Below are positions 51,079 to 59,760 of a stretch of 64,000 nucleotides of DNA, piece after piece (the first letter of the stretch is position 1; each line of letters begins with the position of its first letter). Source of the stretch: GCA-2688265 sp964527395 (lineage in GTDB: Archaea > Nanobdellota > Nanobdellia > Woesearchaeales > GW2011-AR9); the NCBI GenBank assembly GCA_964527395.1, contig CAZGQD010000006.1, positions 10,123-74,122 on the forward strand, in the 5' to 3' direction. The notes below the pieces were generated by a model. That model worked only from the letters and a program-made list of their open reading frames with translations. It was not told the origin of the DNA and did not search any database. The translations under genes and the position numbers were made by a program.

Positions 51079-51970
51079 CTGCCCATTCTATATCACAAGG
51101 AAATCCGTAGTGTTTTTCTATATTAATTATCATTTTACTAAGTTCGATGATCTGCTTACCACTAAGTTTTTGGTCTTCGCCTTCTTCACCAAGTTCTTTC
51201 CAAACTGTGCCGCCATCAGGGCCTTTTACAATAGCTCGTTTTTGTTCAGATATACTGATATCTAGTAGTGTTAAATCGTCTTTTTGGACAACATAACTGT
51301 CAGGTGTGATTTGACCAGATACGATAGATTCACCTAAGCCTATACCAGCTTCGATGATTAATTGATTTCTATCTTGAGTTACAGGATGTACTGAGAAGGC
51401 TACGCCTGAAATTTCACTTTCTACCATCTTTTGCACTACAACAGCTACAGAGATCTGTTCTTTTTGTAGGTTTTTTTCAAATCTGTAGAAAATAGCCCTA
51501 GGGGTGAATAAAGAAGCCCAACATTTTTTGATGTTTAGGATTAGATTTTCTTTAGTTGTGTTTAGAAATGTGTCTAACTGGCCTGCCCAAGCAGCGTCAG
51601 CACTGTCTTCAGAAGTTGCACTAGATCTAACAGCTACAAATTTACTGTTTAATTCTTGAAATTTAGTTTGAATCTCTTTTGTTAGATCTTCTGGCATGTC
51701 TTTTGATAAGATCATAGATTGGATCTGTTTTGAAGCATGATCAATTGAAGCAACATCTTTGTGGTTTACTTTGTCTAAAGTTGATATTATGTCTGCTTTG
51801 ATGCTAGTTTCATGAATGAATGAGTCAAAATTTTGTGCTAAGATAACGAATCCAGGAGGGACAGGGATATTAGCTCCAATCATTTCACCTAAGGAAGCGC
51901 CTTTTCCGCCAGCAATGTTAGTTGAATTTTTGTTAATTTGAGTAAAATTTTTGCAGTTTTCCATGATCAA
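50990..51970 (-). CDS. Dikinase-like enzyme, N-terminal ATP-binding part
   Basis: The 326-residue protein is a PPDK/PEP-synthase N-terminal ATP-grasp domain: AGGKGASLGEMIGANIPVPPGFV, FVAVRSSATSEDSADAAWAGQLDTFLN, FSVHPVTQDRNQLIIEAGIGLGESIVSGQITPDSYVV and DIEWAVENHIIYITQSRPI. It ends PVKKKKTN just past an 11-base A tract. One frame change there would fuse it to the His-domain frame. It is functional only if joined or if the parts associate. The 25-bp repeat lies about 45 bp upstream of its start. Confidence 0.82.
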   Translation of the reverse strand: MIMENCKNFTQINKNSTNIAGGKGASLGEMIGANIPVPPGFVILAQNFDSFIHETSIKADIISTLDKVNHKDVASIDHASKQIQSMILSKDMPEDLTKEIQTKFQELNSKFVAVRSSATSEDSADAAWAGQLDTFLNTTKENLILNIKKCWASLFTPRAIFYRFEKNLQKEQISVAVVVQKMVESEISGVAFSVHPVTQDRNQLIIEAGIGLGESIVSGQITPDSYVVQKDDLTLLDISISEQKRAIVKGPDGGTVWKELGEEGEDQKLSGKQIIELSKMIINIEKHYGFPCDIEWAVENHIIYITQSRPITTLSNNEPVKKKKTN

Positions 51971-52016
51971 TGATTTTTTGTTTGGCTTTTATTTAATAGT
52001 TTTGTAAGATTAAGCT

Positions 52017-52041
52017 ACATTATGCGAACTCCAGTGGAGAA
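52017..52041. repeat. 25-bp direct repeat, right copy
   Basis: Identical to 49895-49919. The two copies bracket the whole two-part dikinase gene in direct orientation, about 2.1 kb apart. Confidence 0.85.
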
Positions 52042-52108
52042 ATATTTTGTAGCTTTTTTTAGTTTTTCTGTAACAAATGTTATAAATTAGTAGTTTAGAT
52101 GTTTTACT

Positions 52109-52717
52109 ATGAAATATGATGAGTTAGTATCAGTTTTTGGATCTAAAATGAAGGCAGATGAGATTTTGTATCTATTATATGGAGAAAAACTAGTTGTGCG
52201 TCAGGGTTTTTATGAATCTGAGAAGCAAAAGGTGCAAGATTATTGTGATTTTAATGAGTTGTTTATTGCTTGGTCAGATTTTAAGGTTGTTAATAAGGAT
52301 AAGGATGGTTTTTTTTCTAACAAAGGTGAAAGGGTGCCAATTGAATCTAAGGATTTTGATCTTATAAAGGGAATGCAGTTTTGTTATATCTCTAAAGATG
52401 AAAGGTTGTCTTTGTTTGGACAATTGTTTGAAAAACAAGGCAATCATGCACGTTTAGGAGAGTTGCTTGGCTATCCTTTTTGTTGTCAGATGTTTTTTTG
52501 TGCCAATTTTTCTAAAGAAAATTTTAATCCAGTTGTAGAAGATTTGAAAGGGTTGATGAGTTTGGATTTTCGAAGAGAGGATATTTGTTTACTTTCACAT
52601 TTTCCTTGTTCTAATCTATGTGAGGAGTCTAATTTGATTGTAAGAAGAAGATTTAAGTTTCTTGAAGTGAAAGAATCAAAGAGGGCTAAGGAAATTCAGG
52701 AGTTTATGCAAGTTTGA
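52109..52717 (+). CDS. DUF483 family protein
   Basis: The 202-residue protein has LGELLGYPFCCQMFFCANF, whose YPxCC motif is characteristic of DUF483 archaeal proteins, and later LLSHFPCSNLCEESN with two more cysteines. The Cys set could bind a metal. Function unknown. A TATA-like element is near 52080 (TTATAAATTAG), about 28 nt before the ATG, suggesting a leaderless transcript. Confidence 0.72.
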   Translation: MKYDELVSVFGSKMKADEILYLLYGEKLVVRQGFYESEKQKVQDYCDFNELFIAWSDFKVVNKDKDGFFSNKGERVPIESKDFDLIKGMQFCYISKDERLSLFGQLFEKQGNHARLGELLGYPFCCQMFFCANFSKENFNPVVEDLKGLMSLDFRREDICLLSHFPCSNLCEESNLIVRRRFKFLEVKESKRAKEIQEFMQV

Positions 52718-52752
52718 ATCTAATTGATAACCGAGGCTTTTAAATACCAAAA

Positions 52753-53343
52753 GTGAGTTTTGTTGATGTGGCAAAAAAAAATATCGCTGATCCAATGCCT
52801 TATAGGAAAATTCCTGCTTGGGAGACTACTTATATTAGATATAAGGGTCTTTTTGATTATGATGCTTTTTATGCAGGGCTTGTAGATTGGGCAAAGAATT
52901 ATAATTTTAAATTTCATGAAGCAGATTATAAGCATAAAGTTCCGACAGTTAAGGGTGCTGAGCAGGAGCTGATTTGGAATTTTATTAGAAATGTTGATGA
53001 ATATGCACAGTATGAGTTTAAGTTAGATTTTCATATGTGGGATATGAAAGAAGTAAAGGTAAACATTGGTGGAGGAAGAGAGAAGTCTTTGTTTAGTGGT
53101 AGAGTTGAAGTTAAAGTATCTCCTATTTTACATACTGATTGGCAGAAAAAATTTATTAAGAAAAAAAATTGGTTTACAAGATTTTTAGGACATTTGTATT
53201 TTAAGATAATGATTACAGATATAGAAGTTTTTCATGTTGATACAATTAGATATAGGCATAACAATTTAGTTGCACATATTCGTAAATTGCTTGATATGGA
53301 AGCTAAAGCGCATCCTTATAAGGATTATCTTGGAGAAGGTTGA
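52753..53343 (+). CDS. Unknown conserved-type protein, paralogue 3 of 3
   Basis: The 196-residue protein has a GTG start with TTTAAATACC just upstream. It shares with the pair at 13906/14629 the opening YKGLFDYDAFYAGLVDWAKNYNFKFHEADYKHKV, a following beta-sheet region rich in D-M-K-E-V-K-V type strands, a G-x-E-x-K-V block and a C-terminal Y/H-rich helix. It lacks the charged tail. Cytoplasmic, function unknown. Confidence 0.68.
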   Translation: MSFVDVAKKNIADPMPYRKIPAWETTYIRYKGLFDYDAFYAGLVDWAKNYNFKFHEADYKHKVPTVKGAEQELIWNFIRNVDEYAQYEFKLDFHMWDMKEVKVNIGGGREKSLFSGRVEVKVSPILHTDWQKKFIKKKNWFTRFLGHLYFKIMITDIEVFHVDTIRYRHNNLVAHIRKLLDMEAKAHPYKDYLGEG

Positions 53344-53433
53344 TAGTTTTATAATGATTTTATAGATTTTCATTATAACAATTTTCAAGGTATTATCAAT
53401 AGTTATAATAATTTTATCAGGTAGGTGAGTTTG

Positions 53434-53772
53434 ATGGAGATCAAAGAAAAAGGACAAATTTGGTGGTTAACAGTGTTTTTGAATCCTACTGTTACAACAA
53501 CAATTTATCCTAATATTTATGTAGCAAAAGGATTTTATTCTTGGTCAAAGCCAGTAAGGGACCGTATTCTCAAACATGAAAGGATCCATTTGAAACAGCA
53601 AAAAGAAGTAGGAGTTTGGAAATACTTGTTTTTGTATGTTTTTTGTTTACCTTTTTTTTGGAATCCATGGCGTTATGAATGGGAAAATGAAGCTTATGTG
53701 AAAAGTGGTACTTCTAAGAAAAAGGCTGAGGAGTATTTGGCACTTTGGAATTATGGTTGGCTTAAAAAGTGA
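53434..53772 (+). CDS. Mini metallopeptidase-like protein (HExxH)
   Basis: From ATG 53434 (preceded by AGGTGAG; a GTG at 53425 is also in frame) the 112-residue protein has H48-E49-R-I-H52 in ILKHERIHLKQQKEVG, a match to HExxH. A hydrophobic stretch follows (WKYLFLYVFCLPFF), then WRYEWENEAYVKSG, where a Glu may be the third ligand. This EAY-containing layout occurs in small membrane-associated putative zinc peptidases. Confidence 0.65.
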   Translation: MEIKEKGQIWWLTVFLNPTVTTTIYPNIYVAKGFYSWSKPVRDRILKHERIHLKQQKEVGVWKYLFLYVFCLPFFWNPWRYEWENEAYVKSGTSKKKAEEYLALWNYGWLKK

Positions 53773-53891
53773 TTTGAAGTAGTGAGAATTTCTTTATTGA
53801 TAGTTTTATGTTTGATTTGTAATACTAAAGATTTATATGTTGAATTTTCTTCTCTTTCAATGAATAAAATACTATTCGGGGGAATATAATA

Positions 53892-54302
53892 ATGGAAAAT
53901 ATAAATTGGATAGCAACATTGGTTTCTTCAGTAGCTTTTTTCTTAATAGGTTGGCTTTGGTACTCAGAAGCACTATTTGGACGTGGTTGGATGAAGCTAA
54001 TGAAAGTTAAGAAGAAAGATATGGAAAATTGCAAGGAAGGCATGGGAAAAAAGATGCTGACTGGGTTTTTGTCAACTTTTGTATTAGTGGCGATTTTGGC
54101 TGAAATGATCTCTATAACAGGTAGTTATGGGGTAGTTGCTGCAATTGAAATGGCATTTTGGTTATGGATAGGATTTATTGCTACAGTAGGTCTTAGTGCA
54201 GTAGTTTGGGAGAAAAAGCCATTTTTATTGTATTTGATCCAAGTGGGATATTATTTAGTAGGAATGCTTGTTAGTGCAATCATTTTAGGCCTTTGGGTAT
54301 AA
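53892..54302 (+). CDS. DUF1761-type membrane protein
   Basis: The 136-residue protein has four hydrophobic segments (IATLVSSVAFFLIGWLWYS; FLSTFVLVAILAEMI; AIEMAFWLWIGFIATVGL; YLIQVGYYLVGMLVSAIIL). The N-terminal GWLWYSEALFGRGWMKLM is typical of DUF1761. Function unknown, probably in the cytoplasmic membrane. TTTATATG near 53831 and GGGGGAATA before the ATG support expression. Confidence 0.75.
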   Translation: MENINWIATLVSSVAFFLIGWLWYSEALFGRGWMKLMKVKKKDMENCKEGMGKKMLTGFLSTFVLVAILAEMISITGSYGVVAAIEMAFWLWIGFIATVGLSAVVWEKKPFLLYLIQVGYYLVGMLVSAIILGLWV

Positions 54303-54353
54303 TTTTTCTTTTTTTTTTGAATTTAGAATAATAAAAATAATAAAATTCTTTTT

Positions 54354-54547
54354 GTTAAATGAACGTTTCAAGAAATCCCAGTCTTTTAAGTCTGGGATGC
54401 ATATGAAAATGCTATATTTTCAGGTGTTCGAAAATTGTCAATTTTCGCACAAATTGAAGGAATCATTTGCTGGAAATTTAGATTAAAAATTCCGCAGAAT
54501 CCCACTTCTTTAGGTGTGGGAGTAGGAATTTTCTAAATCTCCTTCAA
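54354..54547 (+). repeat. Hairpin-rich repeat, copy 2 (IS200/IS605-end-like)
   Basis: The 194-bp longer version of the element at 4605, same orientation. It keeps the opening GTTAAATGAAC, hairpin ATCCCAG/CTGGGAT and 3' hairpin CCCAC/GTGGG. Its extra middle folds into TGAAAAT/ATTTTCA and GTG-CGAAAATT/AATTTTCG-CAC hairpins. The outer stem is GGAAATTTAGA with TCTAAATCTCC; relative to copy 1 an added T in one arm is matched by an added A in the other. TTGAAGG and CCTTCAA extend it. Downstream 54548-54677 is AT-rich with no gene. Confidence 0.7.
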
Positions 54548-54677
54548 TAAGAGGTGATATATTTGATAGATTTAGGATATCCTTATAATTAATAATCTCT
54601 TTGTAGGTTGTAATAAATTAGGTATCTTGGAAAAGATAAAAAATTAAGAGAAAAATTGTTTTTTTTGATAGTTTTGT

Positions 54678-54824
54678 TTATTTTTCTTTTAGAAGTGTTT
54701 TATCAGTTTGGAAACGTTTTTGGCGTTCTTCTTCTACTTTTTTTGATTCTTTATGGAATCTTCCAGAACCGACATCGGGAATTACTCCCCAACCTTTGAC
54801 AAATCCACGTCTTCTTTTAACCAT
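54678..54824 (-). CDS. Small basic protein (48 aa), unknown
   Basis: The frame encodes VKRRRGFVKGWGVIPDVGS, RFHKES, KKVEEERQKRF and a Lys-rich end. The Gly/Arg-rich start and charged helical end suggest nucleic-acid or ribosome binding. CTTTTTAAAG on the minus strand about 30 nt upstream is a possible TATA box. Alone between two repeat elements; no family recognised. Confidence 0.5.
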   Translation of the reverse strand: MVKRRRGFVKGWGVIPDVGSGRFHKESKKVEEERQKRFQTDKTLLKEK

Positions 54825-54979
54825 TATATAGTACTACCTTGGCATTTTCTTTAAAAAGCTTTGTGTGGAAAATGACTATAATTGGAAAATGTTTGTTTTT
54901 TGCTGATTTTTTCTTAAAAAAAGTGTTCATTTTGAGTTATTTTTTGAAAAATTTCAAGTAAAATTGCTTTGAAAATTGG

Positions 54980-55206
54980 TACGTATTAAGTTGGCTAATT
55001 TCGAGCAAAGCTCTCTTGACTTAGTTCATACTTCACTAAGTTTGAGTGTGCTTAGAAAATTAGCACTGCGGCACGGCCATACTCTGATTTGCAATAAAAA
55101 TTAGGAAAATCCTGCGGATTTTGTGTTTAAAATGAAAATTGCAAATCAGTGGCCTCGATGGGCGGCAGTGCTAATTCCCTATATTTTATAGCCAACTTAA
55201 TACGTA
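54980..55206. repeat. Palindromic element D with 18-bp perfect terminal inverted repeats
   Basis: The 227-bp element is bounded by TACGTATTAAGTTGGCTA (54980-54997) and its exact complement (55189-55206). Nested inside are ATTAGCACTGC/GCAGTGCTAAT (55059-55069, 55165-55175), CTGATTTGCAAT/ATTGCAAATCAG (55084-55095, 55138-55149) and AAAATCC-TGC-GGATTTT (55106-55122), all perfect. It shares TTTCGAGC...GCTCTCTTGACTT with element A, and its inner ends start with the same TTAGCACTG as the element at 59761. Confidence 0.75.
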
Positions 55207-55252
55207 CGAAAATTGAAAACTATTAAATACTCGATTTATGTTCTTTGTTAAT

Positions 55253-56380
55253 ATGAAATTGACAGTTGTATTCTCAGATATTGAAATTGGGTCTGGGACA
55301 GTTACAGATGATTTTGTAGAAGATGAACTTTTTAAAGAAACAATAATTAGTTTGATTAAGGACTCAAGGAAACAGGAGACAGATCTGGTTTTAAATGGAG
55401 ATGTTTTTGATTTTTTGAAGGTTCCATATGGTCATATTTATCCAAGACATGTGACTGAGAAGATTTCTTTAGCTAAATTAGAAGATATTATTAAGGCTCA
55501 TCCTAAGTTTTTCTTAGTTTTAAGAAAGTTTTTGAAGGCTTCTAAAACAAATAAGGTTATTTTTGTTGTAGGGAATCATGATTATGATATTGTTTATCCA
55601 AAGGTTCAAAAGAGAATAAAGGATGAATTGTGTAAGGAGGATAAGGTACTACGAAAAAGAGTTGTTTTTCCAGGTTTTGAATTTACTGATGGACTTGTTC
55701 ATATTGAGCATGGTTCGCAGTTAGATTCTTTTTTTCGAGTTGATCCAAGCAATTTTTTGCATCCAGGAACGAAGTGGCTTCCAGAACCTTTTTTGCTTTT
55801 ACCTTGGGGAGTGAATGTGTTTTATGATGTGGTAATTCATATGAAAGAAGAGTTTCCTTTAACTGAAAGATTGCAACCAAAAGAAGTTTTGATAAAAAAG
55901 TTACCATGGAAATTGAAAAAGCAATTGGTTTTTGGAATAGTTTTTTATATTATAAAATCTTTTTTTGTTACACAGTTCACTGAAAGACATGATCCATTAC
56001 GTAGGTTCAGAGCAGCTGATTTTTGGCTTTATGTAAAACCTTTTTTTAAGATGGATTTTCATTTAAGTTTTTTGAATATGGCTAGAAGAAAGTTGGCTTT
56101 ACATGATTTTAAGGTTATTTCTGTTGGTCATAATCACACCAGTTCTGTGTATAAGATTGGAGATAAGACAATTTTAAATACAGGTAATTGGAGAGATGAA
56201 TATTTTTATTCTTCTGAGATTGATGAGTTTATTCCAAAAATAAAGAGTTATGGGTATGTGCTTCATGATAAAAATAAAGTTATCAAATGTGAATTGCGAG
56301 AGGTTGTTTCTAAACAAAGTAATATTTCTGGTGAAGGATTGACAGAAGATGTTCTTAGAAACAGGCGTGTATTAGAGTGA
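55253..56380 (+). CDS. Calcineurin-like metallophosphoesterase
   Basis: The protein (375 residues from ATG 55253; ATG 55238 is an alternative) has LNGDVFDFL (GD motif), FVVGNHDYDI (GNHD), VHIEHGSQLD and ISVGHNHTSS (GHxH), the ordered ligands of the fold. The first motif is SDIEIGSG, so the usual D-x-H is D-x-E. It resembles LpxH-type pyrophosphatases in the D-F-L-K-V part. A TATA-like TTAAATACTC at 55222-55231 favours the later start. Confidence 0.8.
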   Translation: MKLTVVFSDIEIGSGTVTDDFVEDELFKETIISLIKDSRKQETDLVLNGDVFDFLKVPYGHIYPRHVTEKISLAKLEDIIKAHPKFFLVLRKFLKASKTNKVIFVVGNHDYDIVYPKVQKRIKDELCKEDKVLRKRVVFPGFEFTDGLVHIEHGSQLDSFFRVDPSNFLHPGTKWLPEPFLLLPWGVNVFYDVVIHMKEEFPLTERLQPKEVLIKKLPWKLKKQLVFGIVFYIIKSFFVTQFTERHDPLRRFRAADFWLYVKPFFKMDFHLSFLNMARRKLALHDFKVISVGHNHTSSVYKIGDKTILNTGNWRDEYFYSSEIDEFIPKIKSYGYVLHDKNKVIKCELREVVSKQSNISGEGLTEDVLRNRRVLE

Positions 56381-56449
56381 AAATGTGTGATTTTTTGGTA
56401 TTTTTTTGATTTTCTGGTATTTTCATTTTATTATTAGATGGCTTTTTAA

Positions 56450-57019
56450 ATGAAGTGGGTTCTGCTGGGTCTTATGAGACATTTAACTAGTTGGTTACAT
56501 CCAGGTTCTGATTATGGCAGTTACAAGGGAATTAGTCAAGGGGCTTTACATTTTAAAAGAGATACTTTTGTTAGATTAGGAGAAATAAGGCATTTATATT
56601 TAGAATATGCTTTAATTAGAGATGATAGATTGAAAAGAAATATTTTTTCTCAAGCTAGGTTTTATTTAGATGCTGAAAGTGATGAAGTTGATACTGTTTT
56701 TGAAAATGAAGGAATAAATGAAATGACCGTCAATAGGGGGTTGAGGAAGGTTTATGGAAAGCAAGGGAAAGGAGTTAAGTTTAGAGTCCGTGATTTGGGT
56801 TCAGCTTTGAGTTATAGGGTAGCTGTTGAAAATGTAGTTTTAATGAGTTCAGTTTATTCTGGTTTTAATCAGATGATGCGAGCAAGAGATGTTGAAACTG
56901 GGCTTCGTTTGAGATTTAGTCCAAATAGGTTAATTACACATGAAGAAGATGGGACTTTTGGAGATTTAAGTGCTTTATATGATTCTTTTGTTCATTATTT
57001 TAGTGCTTTAGGAAGATAG
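56450..57019 (+). CDS. Unknown soluble protein (189 aa)
   Basis: A mixed, mostly helical, Arg-rich protein (RHLYLEYALIRDDRLKRNIFSQARFYLDAES; SALSYRVAVENVVLMSSVYSGFNQMMRARDVE). No motif is recognised. ATG 56450 lies about 25 nt after a TATA-like ATTATTAGATG. The N-terminal VLLGLMRHL is slightly hydrophobic but too short for a signal peptide. Confidence 0.55.
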   Translation: MKWVLLGLMRHLTSWLHPGSDYGSYKGISQGALHFKRDTFVRLGEIRHLYLEYALIRDDRLKRNIFSQARFYLDAESDEVDTVFENEGINEMTVNRGLRKVYGKQGKGVKFRVRDLGSALSYRVAVENVVLMSSVYSGFNQMMRARDVETGLRLRFSPNRLITHEEDGTFGDLSALYDSFVHYFSALGR

Positions 57020-57096
57020 TATTTGTTTAAAAATGATGAGTTTTTCAAATTTTTGTGGGCAGATTTAAATATTTGGTAGTTTCTTGGATTTCAATT

Positions 57097-58392
57097 ATGG
57101 TAAAGGTAAGTAAACAAGCAAAAGAATTGAATAAAACTCTAAAAGGAACAGTATTTTATGATTTTTTGTCTGAGAAAGGAAAAAGAATGCATTTTCCTTC
57201 ACTTGGGATTATGGGTCAGGCACTTGCTGCTAGGGGTTCTGAGTATAATGCAACAATAGGGATAGGACTTAAAGATGATGGGAAAGTTCTTTGTTTGAAG
57301 TCACTTTCTTCTAAAATTGATGTTGATTCTGGAAGAGTCTTTCCATATGCACCAAGCCATGGTAAAAAGGAGTTTAGAGATTATTGGAAAGAGCATTTGC
57401 TTAAAGTTAATCCATCATTATCTGCAGGGATCAGTTTACCAGTCGTATGTAGTGGTATCACTCATGCTGTTAATGTATGTGGGCAGTTATTTTGTGAGGA
57501 AGGAGATGAGTTGATCTTAGGAGATCTGTTCTGGAGCAATTATTCGCTTATTTTTGGAGCAAATCTAGGTGTTGATTTTGATATGTTCTCTTTTTTTAGT
57601 GAAGTTGATGGGGGATTTAACATTGCTGGATTACGTGAGAAATTGTTTTCTAAGAAAAAATCTATTGTTTTGTTGAATTTTCCAAACAATCCTACTGGAT
57701 ATAGTTTATTGACTGAAGAGTATGATGCTGTGGTTTCTTTGTTCTTAGAATATGCAGAATCTGGTGGGAAAGTTCTTGTTGTATGTGATGATGCCTATTT
57801 TGGATTATTCTATGAGGATGAAGTTGCAAAGGAGTCAGTTTTTGCTGGTCTTGCTGAGTTGCATGAAAATATTGGTGCTGTGAAATTAGATGGACCTACA
57901 AAAGAATCTTATGTATGGGGTTTACGAGTAGGTTGTATCACTTTTGCTGCTAAGGGTATGAGTGCTGATCAATTAGCTGCTATTGAAGAAAAGGCTGTAG
58001 GGATGGTTAGAAGTACTATTAGTGGTGCTAGTAATTTATCTCAATCACTTTTGCTTAAGAGTTATGAGTCTGAGAGTTTATTGGCTGAGCAAAAAGAGGC
58101 GTTTAGTTTGTTAGAGTCTAGGTATCGTGAGGTTGCTCGGGTGTTGGAGTCTAATTCTCATTTTAGTGATATGTTTACTGCTTTGCCTTTTAACTCTGGT
58201 TATTTTATGTGTTTGAAGTTGAATTCTAAAATTAACTGTGAAAAGGTTCGTGCAGAGCTTTTGAAAAGGTCAATAGGAGTTATTTCACTTGAGAAGGATA
58301 ATTTGCTTAGGTTTGCATTTTCATCTTTAGCTGCTGGTGATGTAGTGAAAGTGCTTAAAGAGATATATGATGTTTGTGTGAAGGTTAAGTAG
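57097..58392 (+). CDS. PLP-dependent aminotransferase (class I/II)
   Basis: The 431-residue protein has the fold-type I signature set: NFPNNPTGYSLL (Asn at the ring), VVCDDAYFG (Asp), and KLDGPTKESYVWGLRVGCITF with K269 as the Schiff-base lysine; GIRFAFS-like LLRFAFSSL follows at the end. The amino acid substrate is unclear. I chose ATG 57097 because GATTTAAATATTT at 57062 is a good TATA box 30 nt upstream; a TTG at 57055 would lie before it. The P-loop gene follows by 8 bp. Confidence 0.83.
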   Translation: MVKVSKQAKELNKTLKGTVFYDFLSEKGKRMHFPSLGIMGQALAARGSEYNATIGIGLKDDGKVLCLKSLSSKIDVDSGRVFPYAPSHGKKEFRDYWKEHLLKVNPSLSAGISLPVVCSGITHAVNVCGQLFCEEGDELILGDLFWSNYSLIFGANLGVDFDMFSFFSEVDGGFNIAGLREKLFSKKKSIVLLNFPNNPTGYSLLTEEYDAVVSLFLEYAESGGKVLVVCDDAYFGLFYEDEVAKESVFAGLAELHENIGAVKLDGPTKESYVWGLRVGCITFAAKGMSADQLAAIEEKAVGMVRSTISGASNLSQSLLLKSYESESLLAEQKEAFSLLESRYREVARVLESNSHFSDMFTALPFNSGYFMCLKLNSKINCEKVRAELLKRSIGVISLEKDNLLRFAFSSLAAGDVVKVLKEIYDVCVKVK

Positions 58393-58400
58393 GTTTTTTT

Positions 58401-59744
58401 ATGGTTTTTAAGTTAACTAGAGCACAATTGGCTGCTAAAAGTGAGATCGAGAGGCTCTGTGCCGTTGATTATAGGCAAGAACCCAAGGTAATTGCTGTTC
58501 AAGGTTTAAGTGGTGTAGGTAAATCAACTTTAGTTGACTATATTAAGTCTGATTTGGAATCACAAGGCCATTTAGTATTAAGGACAGAGGAATTTAGTAT
58601 TTCTGATGATGGAATTAAGAACTTGAATCATGGAGGACAGCTTATTTGTCCAGTAGGTGTTTTTGAGATTAGTGAAATTGAGAGAATTTTGGATTCAATA
58701 AAATTTCCTTGGGAATATGGTGTTGATTTTGCTTTAAAGTCTTTTGGACAAATAACAAGAAGAGATATAGCTTTAGTTGATGTTAGGGGAATGAATGATC
58801 AAGAGATGAAGGCTTATTTAGTAGGGAAAGATTCAAAGTCTCTGAGTGTAGAAGAAATAGTTGCTTGTTCTTTTGGTATTCCTGCTTTGGCTGATCAATT
58901 ATTAATGACTCCACATTTAGATCTTGAACAAGCAAAGAGATTGGCAGCCGTTAGGTTATGGAATAATATTGGAAGACATAGGCAAAGGATGGAGCTTTTA
59001 GATAGGTTTGGTGTTAATTTAAATCCTGAGCAAAGAAGACTTTTTGAAAATGGAGAGGTAGTTCTTGAAAGAGAAAGTGATCATATTTATGACAGATTAC
59101 CAGAGTTAAGAAGAAAAAATGTGTATTTTCGTTTGGCGGAAGATTTTGCTTTTTTAGCAAAAGAAAGTGTTTCAATTTATAACAAATCGTTAGGTAAGTC
59201 TCGTGTAGGTATAACTATCACTTTGCCAAGACTTAGTTCTGAAGAATATGATGCTGTTGCAAAAGTAATGGGTTTTAGTTGTGAAGATTATATTTTTAAG
59301 ACTCATTCAAGAAGATGGTCAATTTATGTGGTTAATCGTAAAGATATGGTTGTTTATGGTAAAAAAGGGACTCATGAGTTACATACTTGTAATGATGGCC
59401 CAGTTAAAGATTTTTATTTGCCTGGATGGAGAGGGAGGATATTGGCCCGTAAGATGGCTGTTGATCAAGGATTAATAAATTTTCCTGAAAGAAGGGATGA
59501 TGGTTCAATTATAGTTAAAGTGGGAGATCATGGAGGAGTTAATAAGCAACCAATAAATTTAGGTTGGATGCTTGAAAGTTTTTTGCAACATAAAGGAATC
59601 TCTTACATTGTAGAGAATGGGATGATAGGTAGAACATATGTTTTTGATCCGAGGAATAATAGTATCAATTATGTGGATCAAAGTGTTATGGATAAGGTTG
59701 AAGAAATTGAGAATGGATTCAATCGATGGGATTTAAAAAATTAG
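58401..59744 (+). CDS. P-loop NTPase/kinase-like protein
   Basis: The 447-residue protein has VIAVQGLSGVGKSTLVDYI with Walker A at 35-43 and a base-kinase-like region, QGHLVLRTEEF. The C-terminal 250 residues (RQRMELLDRFGVNLNPEQRRLFENGE..., GWRGRILARKMAVDQGLINFPERRDDG) show no known domain. Probably a metabolite kinase or a nucleotide-dependent ligase. Co-transcribed with the aminotransferase, so both may serve one pathway. Confidence 0.6.
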   Translation: MVFKLTRAQLAAKSEIERLCAVDYRQEPKVIAVQGLSGVGKSTLVDYIKSDLESQGHLVLRTEEFSISDDGIKNLNHGGQLICPVGVFEISEIERILDSIKFPWEYGVDFALKSFGQITRRDIALVDVRGMNDQEMKAYLVGKDSKSLSVEEIVACSFGIPALADQLLMTPHLDLEQAKRLAAVRLWNNIGRHRQRMELLDRFGVNLNPEQRRLFENGEVVLERESDHIYDRLPELRRKNVYFRLAEDFAFLAKESVSIYNKSLGKSRVGITITLPRLSSEEYDAVAKVMGFSCEDYIFKTHSRRWSIYVVNRKDMVVYGKKGTHELHTCNDGPVKDFYLPGWRGRILARKMAVDQGLINFPERRDDGSIIVKVGDHGGVNKQPINLGWMLESFLQHKGISYIVENGMIGRTYVFDPRNNSINYVDQSVMDKVEEIENGFNRWDLKN

Positions 59745-59760
59745 TTTTCTTTTTATATAA

